The position numbers and the translations under genes are program-made. From assembly GCA_946406115.1 (NCBI GenBank), contig OX291557.1:14416501-14480500 (forward strand): 64,000 nucleotides of DNA. Direction: 5' to 3'. Positions 56,158-64,000 of the stretch are shown in pieces. Numbering within the stretch: position 1 is the stretch's first letter; each line of letters opens with the position of its first letter. Source of the stretch: Apoda limacodes. Lineage: Eukaryota; Arthropoda; Insecta; Lepidoptera; Limacodidae. The notes under the pieces were generated by a model. The model saw nothing but the letters and a program-made list of their open reading frames with translations. It did not search any database and had not been told where the DNA came from.

Positions 56158-56509
56158 GTTCAGCAAAGTGAATTGCCGTCCTTATTCTTATTTATTTAAA
56201 AAATACCTAAAACAATTTGGAGAAAAAATTACATGATGGTTATCCTGTTAAGTATTTATTCAGATAATATAATATTTTTACCCTTCATGTGATCTTTTGT
56301 CATTGACAATTCAAGAACGTTTGAAGAACACATAATTTCTGTCAATTAATGAACATAATTAAAACGTAATAGAATCAGCGAAAAAAATTGTTTTATATCT
56401 GAACAGAATTTCATAAATAATCATGGTTAAGGCTGCGCCCTACTTGAATGTGCAGTTTCTGCTAGTTTTTAAAAACGGTTTTACTGTTCCTTTGCAAGTT
56501 TAAGACAGG

Positions 56510-56800
56510 AAAAAAAACCGGCCAAGTGTGAGTCTGGCTCGCGCACCGAGGGTTCTGTGCAAACTTATTATATGTTGTTGTATATTATTAAAAATATTTT
56601 TATTATATGATGTAACAAAAAATTTACGGTTTTCGCAATTTTTCCTTTATCTGTGCTATAGGACGTTGCTTCGTACCAAATTTCAAGATTCTAAGTTCAC
56701 GGGAAGTACCCTGTAGGTTTTGATTCCCTTGCGTGTTTCGAAAATTTGCGGTAAAAACGGCTGTATCTTTTGATTGCGTTGGCTTAGAAGTTTGATTTTT
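56510..56800 (+). repeat. 'accggccaagtgtgagtctgg' repeat fragment
   Basis: The opening 'aaccggccaagtgtgagtct' then 'gcaccgagggttctgtgc' is the 5' end of the family seen at 28025 and, more decayed, at about 6060. It runs into AT-rich text ending shortly before the Crypton start codon at 56859. Confidence 0.5.
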
Positions 56801-56858
56801 TCACAGCTCCAAGGGAGAGCAGACGTGAGTATTTGATTTGTATTGTTTTTATTTGAAA

Positions 56859-58111
56859 ATGTCGTCAAGTAATGATGGATTTATTAATTCTACACAGCCA
56901 GAAGTTTTAGAAGCATTCGAAAAAGGCTACTCTAAGCCTCTTGCCCGAAAAATCGACCGATAGATACTAACAAGAGTATTAAAATTTCATGTTATGGAAA
57001 ACAAGCAAAGATGCAAATTTATTTTCAGAAAGTGTGTTTTTACCCTATTTCATGGAACATTCTCAAAAATATAAGTCAAGCTCATTGTGGTGCTACTAGT
57101 CAATGCTAAGAAATACTGTGAAAACAAAACATGGTATTGATATCAAGTCATACTCCAACTTCCTGGCATTCCTAAAAAGACGTTCAAGTGGCCATGTGAG
57201 TAAAAAGGCGAATGTATTTTCGGCTGACAATGTCAAGAAGTTCCTAAAAGAAGCTCCGGATTGCCGATATTTGGCAACAAAGGTCAGTTGAAACTAAATT
57301 ATTGTTATTAAATTCTTTCACTAGTTTTGTACGCTGTTTTTATCTCTTTTCAGGTTGTTATAATATTCGGCATAAATGGTGCATCAAGACGTCAAGAGTT
57401 GGCAAACATCACAACTAATAATGTCGAGAACCGTGGGCGGGTTTTTCTTGTCCAGGTCAAAAACACAAAAAATAAAATTCCAAGATCGTTCACAATACAC
57501 GGGCCTTTTCATGACATAGTGAAGAAATACGAAGCGCTTCGTTCAACAAAAGCGATGTCTAACAGATTTTTTCAAAATTGCTAAAATGGAAAATGCACTA
57601 CCCAACCCATTGGCATAAGTAAATTTGGTGCAATGCCGAAACAAAATGCCACTTTCTTAAATTTGGATGATCCACATGAATACACAGGGCACAGTTTCAG
57701 AAGGTTCTCGGCTACTTGGTCGCCGATTCAGGTGCGAACTTATTGACACTAAAACGCCACGGAGGGTGGCGGTCGAACAGTGTAGCCGAGGGGTACATAG
57801 TTGACTCGATGAAAAATAAAGAAGAAATTAGCTCTTGCATTACAAGGAATATAAATTTGGAGCCAAGTGTTGACTCTCGACCATCTACGAGCACACACGC
57901 GTACATTCCACCATCGTCGCCGCCGCCACAGCCGCCTCCGTCACCGCTACCGACTGCAGAACTCTGTGGTCTCATTTCTCCTACTTTCATTCAAGAGAGT
58001 AAGGGAGAGACTGGTGAAATTGTAACTAATAATAATAACTTGACAACATTAAAAATACTAACTGGCAACGTAATAATCAATTTTACAAATTGTTCAAATT
58101 TAACAAACTGA
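56859..58111 (+). pseudogene. Crypton tyrosine recombinase with intron
   Basis: Exon 1 runs 56859-57282, a 71-bp GT-AG intron 57283-57353 (ends ttttcag), exon 2 57354-58111. The start MSSSNDGFINSTQPEVLEAF is followed by FSESVFLPYF, LKRRSSGHVSKKANVFS and CRYLATK. After the intron come VVIIFGINGASRRQEL (first catalytic Arg), HEYTGHSFRRF (the HxxR motif) and GGWRSNSVAEGYIVDS (catalytic Tyr). The tail is low-complexity (PPSSPPPQPPPSPLP) and ends with GNVIINFTNCSNLTN. R, H, R and Y are all recognisable, as expected for Crypton DNA transposons, which integrate as circles. Stops and frameshifts in exon 1 (about 56955-57090), near 57585 and near 57715 make it inactive. The short exon at 14065 is a second copy with the same splice donor position. 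Confidence 0.87.
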
Positions 58112-59450
58112 TTTAACAAGTGATTAAAGGTTTATTCGTTTAGAAAGTCCGAGTTTTATTATTGCTTACGGCTCGGGCTAGCAATATCGCCTCGGCTGTA
58201 ATTTTAAACTAACCGCACTTATACCATAATGTACTATACAATGATCTTAAAGTAAATTTATATTTAAATATTTACTATATAAAAATCAAATTAACTTGCT
58301 TCGCAACTAAACACGAGACTAAAACACTGTGATATTTACTTAATTTTTCTACCTACCTAGCTACTTACGTCAACAATGCATCGGTATAAAGTAAAATCCT
58401 GTTGTATGGAGCGAGCTGCGAATCCAATACTCATATACCTCATTTACATACAGCCACTTCCATTGCTCCTCGCGCTTCCGGCTATAATTCCCTAGATATT
58501 GTCGCGGCAGGATCGACAGACGGTGTGTGTTTACATCCCTGCCCTGCCTACCAATACACTTACTTCGCTTCCGACTTTCGGCAATGGCGGACGTCGACAT
58601 AATTACAGGGTCTGTGCTGTGTCTTCTTGCAATATGCAATTGTGTTAATTCTTTATAAAGGTATAAAATTAAAAATTGAAAATTCGGCTTTTATTTTAAT
58701 TTGTGGTTTTTGTCCTCAAAATCCCATTTTGGCAGTAAAAATACAAGGCAGCACGTACATCAGGTGCTCAGCGGGAAAAAGTGAGAGATGGAGTTGAATG
58801 TAAATACACAATGCCGCTCGCGCTGCCCGGCCTTTGACTTCCGCACTAAAAACCGCTCATTTGGGCAGCCTCGGGCAGCGCGAGTAGCAGTGGTAGGAGC
58901 ATGAGAAGTATCGTGTTTACATACTCGTCCTGTCCACTTCTGTATGGGGTAATAGATATTAGAGAAGGGGTTACCCATTTAAATTTAAAAGTATAGGGGT
59001 TCAACCACAAACGCTATTTACAACTCACAGGTATATTCTAGAAACAATACAGAACGTTCTAAAAATAGCAAAAAAGGGATTTTTTAAAATAGTTTTTTTA
59101 ATATTTTTTTACGGGGAAGAAATTAAGTATAGCTGTTGGAGGTGCTGTTTAGGTGATTATGCGAACGAATTTCTTATTTGTTTTTTACATTTACTGAAAA
59201 CTTAAAACATTGTGAAATATTGTAGATTTCGATCCGATTTTCCGTGGTTTTTCAAAATTCTAAAAATGGTTTTTATTAATTTTTAATCTTATTTGTAAGC
59301 ATTAGTTTGAAAAACTAGAATCCTGTTTACCACCACCGAGTGATCGTTACCACAGGGCATTGGATCAACCCAAATATCCTTACAAAGAGATCGTTGAAAG
59401 GACGAAGAGAGGATAACATAAAAAAATACGCTGTATTATTTAAGTATTTC
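58112..59450. other. intergenic; two GC-richer patches
   Basis: About 58395-58640 and 58740-58980 are less AT-rich. In the first, the minus strand has ATG at 58600 (MSTSAIAESRKR) running into a GTAAGT donor at 58563, a possible first exon without a found partner. The second ('gctcgcgctgcccggccttt', 'gggcagcgcgagtagcag') has imperfect internal inverted words. No gene is assigned. Confidence 0.35.
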
Positions 59451-59451
59451 A

Positions 59452-59457
59452 TTTATT
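59452..59457 (-). terminator. polyA signal of gene D
   Basis: AATAAA on the minus strand, about 120 bp downstream of the stop codon at 59576. Confidence 0.55.
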
Positions 59458-59575
59458 ACATAATGGATAATACTTAACGAATAAATAGATACATTTTTCC
59501 GTATGAGATTTTGGTATCAATAAGTTATTCTTGAGATGGTTTAAATAAATAATAGTCCGTGTAGATAGTCTTCAA

Positions 59576-62500
59576 TCAAATGTAGTAAGAGTATGGTGAT
59601 GCGTAGGTATATGCGGAGTAGGCCAGGGGTGAGTAGGCAGAGTAAGCGGAGTACGCCACGGGAGCGGTGTAGGCTGCTGCTACTGGGGCTGTGTAGGCTG
59701 CGTATGGAGTTGAATATGTATACACCAGAGGCTTGGCTGTAGCCAAGGCTAGGAGAGCAACGAAGATAAGCTGTGAAAAAAAAAGTCAATTTTTACGAAT
59801 GGATATATTGACTATGGGCGCTTGAACCAGCCCCGACTCATCTTCTTCTTTTGTTCCATATACTGTTGTCCCTATAAAACCGCACTGTGCAATATTCTTG
59901 TTTCACCCGCCCTCAATTCGGTTATCGGTGTATAATTTCAGAGTAAACTATATTGTAAGTGAAAGGTACTGACAAAGACATTGAAAGAACAAAACTTTAT
60001 TGAAACTTTTAAAACACCAACTACCAAAAATAGAATTATTAATAACCTACAAATTATATATTTATTTTCATTCCGATCATATGAGATTAAATATTCATTT
60101 TATACAGCCTGATTTTAAAATGTTTATGCGATGCTAAATTATTAGTTATGAAAACATAAATAAATGTTAGCTTTGTGAAATTTTAAACTCGGTGCCAGAT
60201 TTGGTCGCCCGCAGTTTGAACGGATTCACGAACCCAGGGATTACTTAATATCCGCCCTAGGAGGCGCCCTACTTTATGGTCGCTTGCCGAAGGTAACTTT
60301 TGCCAGTCGTCGCATCCACCACTGTAAAAGACTGTTGGTGATTTGACCTATAGTGCTAAAGAGAAAGCCAATCTACTGGGGAGTCTCTTTGTATCAAATT
60401 CGAATATGAACGACGAAAGCGCTGTATGTACCACCTATTATACCGTGGTGCGGTAAGATCTTGCCGGAAATCTTCATAACCGGCGGGCGTTAACACAGCG
60501 GGAGGTCCGGCGGGCGTTGCTTTCACAAGACGTCCATAAGACGAGTGGGCCAGACGTAGTCAATCATTGGTGCTTAACAGTGTGCTCCTTAGTTGTGTCC
60601 TGTACTCACGCGCCTTTTCTACATACTACACATGGCAATTTTTTGACTTCATGGCAGACTGCGAATGTGCACCCGGTGCCCAATAATAGATCAGAGCCTA
60701 TTGCGAGTTATAGGCCTTTCGCTATTTCCTCCATATCTAAGGTAATGGAGCGTGTAATCAACAAACAGCTTCCAAGATACTTAAAAAAACACGACCTGGT
60801 CAGCGACCGTCAATATGGCTTTTGCCACAATCACTCGACTGGTGACATTCTAGCTAGTGCATCGCACACACTGATGGGCACCAGCTATTAAGAGTCAAGG
60901 GGAGGCATTGACATGTAGCCTGGACAAAGTAAAGGCATTGGACCGGGTCCGGCACCAGTGTCCTCTATCGAAGTTGCCATCTTACGGAATTGGTTTGTGC
61001 AAATGCGTGGCTTACTTTTTGTCCGGTAGCAGCATACGAGCCTTAGGTAACGGTAGTTGCTCTGTGCTGTTTCTACTGCATATCAATTACATGTTGGACA
61101 TCAACAACAACATTGCTATGCAGATGACCGTACTGAAGACGCTTACTACACGGGTCGTGCAAACATCCCACGTTCCGTTGTGGAGGAAAAGCACGGAAAA
61201 CTTGTGTCTCAAATCGAGACCACTCTCGAAAACTTTGTCTGATTCAAGCCTACGAAGACACAAGTCTGCGCGTCCACCGCTTAGAAAACCTCATTCACTG
61301 AAGTCTCAGAATTCCAGAACGGACACCGCTCACCACCTCCATGAGCATTGGGATCCTTGGTGTTGACATCTACAGCGATGTGGAGTTCCGAGATAAAACT
61401 TGGAGTACTCAACAGAGCGAGGCAGTACGTCACCTCGGGCCAAAGGTTGCTGCTTTACAAGTCGCAAGTCCGGCCCCATATGCAGTACTCCTGCCATCTC
61501 TGGGCGGATGCACCTGAATTGGCTTGCTTGGCTTGGCTTGGCCTCTTTGACTTGGCTGTGAGAATCATCGAAAATCCCAAACTCGCAAGGCTTATCGGAC
61601 CACTAAAGTCTGAGGAGAGATTTAGCTTGGCTGTGTGTGTTCTAAAGGTTGTATAATGAAATTTAGTGAAAATCCTCATAGCTTAAAACCTAAATGGTCA
61701 CGTACACAGCTGTTTTAGATAAGCTTCCTCCCGCGAACGTTTAGATTGACTAGGTTGTCTGCACAGTATGGGGTTCTTCAAGAAAGAAATTATTAGATTG
61801 AAGGTTCGGCAACGCACGAGTGATGCCCCAAGTGTTGCAAGCGTGCACAGGCTGCGCTTACCATCAGGCTGACTGCCAGCTAGTTTGTCACCTTTCTTGC
61901 CCTAGGTTGCTGTATAAACTGTGTCTTAGAATTCAGTGCCCTAGTCAGGTGCCTATAAAAACAAACTTCCACCGGTAGCCCTTCACTAAATATGATTCTA
62001 TAATTTAAACAACACTCTTCATTGTAAAAATCAATATAATACAGTAGGTACCAAATACTGCTTAGTAGCACCTTAACCCAGGTGTGTACTTTGAAGTGAA
62101 ATATGCATGCCTTTTTAATAAATCAGTAGAAACACTCATTTCTATATATATGTATGCTGTCACTGCGAGTCATCTGGGCTCCACTGAAAATCAGCGCTCC
62201 GGTAGTTATTCTACCAAAGCAAATGCTGAGTGGGTCCAATTTGACACCTAATACAAAGCAAGCTGATTATATTATTGACATTATTATTTTAATAAGATGA
62301 TTTTAATCAATATTTATTTATTTATTTTTATTTATGTATTACATTTTTTTGTTATTGTTTTTTTTTAATATTATTTAACTGTTTGTGTAATCTATGTGTA
62401 ACATTTTTCATGTTTTTGCTTGTGTTGTATTTGTGTGTCAAATAAAGAAATGGCTATGTCTATTATAATTAAGGTTCTATTTCTTTTTTAATATCTGTTT

Positions 62501-63494
62501 GCATAAATAAATTTCAAATCTCATTTCCAATTCAACTGATCATAATTATATTTTATTCATTAGGTAACGGCGAAAGATTAATTTTAAGTTAATTGACTAG
62601 CAACATGATATTTTTCCAAAAAATACCCTACAAAATACCTTCTCGTGGTGATGCCCAAAGTCGATATCTAGTTCCTAACTATGTCTTATTATAAATGCAA
62701 CTGATCAAACCTACTGTTAAACACAGTATTTGGCTTATTATTACAAATTGTGAACACACTGTTATGAATTTGATAAGAGTTCCGTAATTCTGTATACAAC
62801 TGAAAATAAATGTTGGAATTGCACCAGATATAATAACATCGAAGATACCCAGAGGTAATTTGACCGATTCATTTTAAAACTTAAAGCAAAAAGATTATTT
62901 AATATTATACGGGCTCTATATGATATCGTAAGAAAAATTATACTATAAATTCGGGAACATTGTTTTCAACCCCTTACTTAGAATTTTGCGTCGGTTATAT
63001 AGATGTTTTATTACTGTGTATCTGAACAAAAAAAGTAAAAAGTCATAAATTTAAAAATATGTTATAGCCTTTCCAATTCGAAAAACATAAAAAACAATGT
63101 AAAAGTTACTAGACACGGAGTTCAGAACGCGAACAGTAATATTCATTTTATACTGTTGTTAGTAGAACAAATTATTAAAAATAAAAAACCTAATGAATAA
63201 CCGACACAAAATCATAACGCCAAGGAGTTTGAATCATGAACTGAAGGCGCCTGTTAATTCTAACTAGCCATTCTCATTTTTTTTTAATGTTTACATGAAA
63301 CAAGCTTTGCACAAAGGGAAAATAGAAAATATCTGGGGGCATCGCTAGTTAATATTAATAGACGCCTGAATCTATGGTATCAATTTTAATTACGTTATCA
63401 CATTCACTCGGTATATTAAATAACACTTCTTAATAATTATCACTTGAAACTTTCACTTTTATAATGTAAGCAAAATACTTACAAGCTTGAACAT
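59576..63494 (-). CDS. cuticle-type Ala/Tyr/Pro-rich protein, two exons (gene D)
   Basis: Coding exons are 63483-63494 (MFKL) and 59576-59770 (64 residues plus stop), giving 68 residues. The intron (59771-63482) starts GTAAGT and ends ttttcacag; phase 0. The N-terminus MFKLLIFVALLALATAKP is a signal peptide, cut probably after Ala 16. The mature chain is low-complexity: PLVYTYSTPYAAYTAP, repeated TAPVA and SAYSAYS/LAYSAY words, then YASPYSYYI. Such short Ala/Tyr/Pro repeats are typical of insect low-complexity cuticular proteins, which are secreted by epidermis into the exoskeleton. There is no Rebers-Riddiford chitin-binding consensus. The intron carries a LINE (60190-61905) in the opposite orientation and another repeat end near 62130-62480. 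It shares the MFKL exon and intron phase with gene B. Confidence 0.85.
60190..61905 (+). pseudogene. Jockey-type LINE, 5' truncated, in intron of gene D
   Basis: The plus strand carries a decayed reverse transcriptase over several frames. LWSLAEGNFCQSS is near 60275. 60517-60891 holds ASYRPFAISSISKVMERVIN and DRQYGFCHNHSTGD. KALDRVRHQC is at about 60930 and LPSYGIGLCKCVAYFLSG at about 60975. CYADDRTEDAYYTGRANI is at about 61114-61167, keeping both Asp of the catalytic box. LNRARQYVTSGQRLLLYKSQ and YSCHLWADAPE (61348-61656) form the C-terminal region. The 3' tail 'accatcaggctgactgccag' to 'ttgtcacctttcttg' matches the 55607 copy. Frameshifts and stops make it inactive. Confidence 0.83.
62130..62480 (+). 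repeat. interspersed repeat 3' end in intron of gene D
   Basis: 'ctgtcactgcgagtcatctg', 'ggctccactgaaaatcagcg' and 'ctccggtagttattctacc' lead into AT-rich text ending 'caaataaagaaatggctatg'. It looks like the 3' untranslated end of a retroposed or co-opted transcript; the family is not certain. Confidence 0.45.
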
Positions 63495-63532
63495 TTTGAT
63501 CGTTGGTTTGGGATGTTCAGTTAGACACTAAC

Positions 63533-63561
63533 TGGTACCAGTATTCGGGTTGGTTTTTATG
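63533..63561 (-). promoter_or_regulatory. core promoter of gene D
   Basis: CATAAAAA (63561-63554, minus) lies about 28 bp upstream of CCAGTTAG, with its A at 63533, an initiator-like motif. The predicted leader before the ATG at 63494 is about 39 nt. Confidence 0.6.
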
Positions 63562-64000
63562 GGGCCGATGGTGACCCTCATCGTATAGGCATCTGAGTAG
63601 TGCCTGCGCACTGCGGCAAGGACGTGCGCGTTGGGTCGCCTGGACTGCGTCAACGCGCATGACTTGAATACGTTTGGTACTCATTGAGTTTCTTGACAGG
63701 ATGATTTTTAAAATACACTGTTTTACTTTTTTGGTGTTCTAGCAGATTTTAAAATTTATCTTGATTTTGTAATTTATGGTGTCGCTATTACAGGTCCCAT
63801 AGTTTTGTTTAAAAAAAATCTTAAGTTTTGCAGATTTTATGAAAAAATTCAAAGCTTTAATGAGCAGGAAGGCAAGGTACTCTAATGGTTTTATTACCAT
63901 TGCTGCATGCGTAGGTATTGTGTACCATTCATTATTATATTTTGAGCCGTGTGGTAGCAGAAAATTTGAATCGCACGACCTATGGACATAATACTTTCGA
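63562..64000. other. upstream region of gene D
   Basis: A GC-richer patch at about 63590-63660 ('gtgcctgcgcactgcggcaa', 'cgcgttgggtcgcctggact') lies 50-130 bp upstream of the promoter and could hold control sites; none is identifiable by eye. The rest is AT-rich. Confidence 0.35.

Noticed and set aside
59541..59789. 82-codon minus-strand frame starting MTFFFTAYL
   Set aside because: Wrong frame across the intron-exon border of gene D; the acceptor at 59771 defines another frame with a cuticle-type peptide.

Overview
The window looks like nuclear DNA from a moth or butterfly (Lepidoptera). It is AT-rich and gene-poor. It carries many repeats that I associate with Lepidoptera: Lep1-like Helitrons with 5' TC and 3' CTAG ends, Jockey-type LINE tails ending in 'ccaccttagtggtataaaaaa', and a tRNA-headed SINE using that same tail. 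Coding evidence comes from GT-AG introns, TATA plus TCAGT-type initiators and polyA signals, not operons. No bacterial, organellar or CRISPR feature was seen.

Likely host genes: three small secreted-protein genes lie on the minus strand, at 8104-11800, 25014-27873 and 59576-63494. All share one design: a micro-exon of 4-6 codons (MFKL or MRKLFL), a phase-0 intron of 2.7-3.7 kb, then one exon that finishes the signal peptide and encodes the mature peptide. The last is an Ala/Tyr/Pro-rich cuticle-type protein. They look like members of a family of cuticle or structural proteins, separated and invaded by transposons. On the plus strand, 33201-33918 holds a core promoter, two tiny upstream ORFs and a 159-residue basic, Ser-rich protein of unknown function. 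A further possible signal-peptide exon is at 35219.

Mobile DNA dominates the rest. 1-7.4 kb: Helitron pieces, MITEs, a 235-bp tandem duplication and an internally deleted mariner with intact ends. 9.5-14.6 kb: minisatellite, Helitron, LINE tails, a hAT-type MITE and a Crypton (tyrosine recombinase) exon. 15.4-22.6 kb: a 7.2-kb palindrome whose 3.1-kb arms each carry a terminal GC-rich minisatellite and a decayed protein-primed DNA polymerase B of Polinton/Maverick type. 23-24.6 kb: a second, smaller palindrome. 26-31 kb: LINE, mariner and Ty3/gypsy-like LTR remnants. 35-38 kb: Helitrons. 42.4-45.1 kb: a Copia remnant with one LTR. 45.4 kb: a hAT transposase C-terminus. 46.1-47.6 kb: a LINE reverse transcriptase. 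47.9-48.5 kb: an inverted repeat. 50.2-51.7 kb: a LINE fragment followed by a perfect 463-bp tandem duplication. 53.6-58.1 kb: a hAT MITE with perfect 8-bp target duplication, SINE, LINE tail, Helitron, and a near full-length Crypton pseudogene with an intron. 60.2-61.9 kb: a LINE inside the intron of the last host gene.

The most unusual object is the Polinton palindrome. It reads as two head-to-head copies of one element end, with a third partial polymerase copy in the middle. That fits a fold-back derivative of a protein-primed linear element. All coordinates and similarities were read by eye; family names are recognition calls, not database results.
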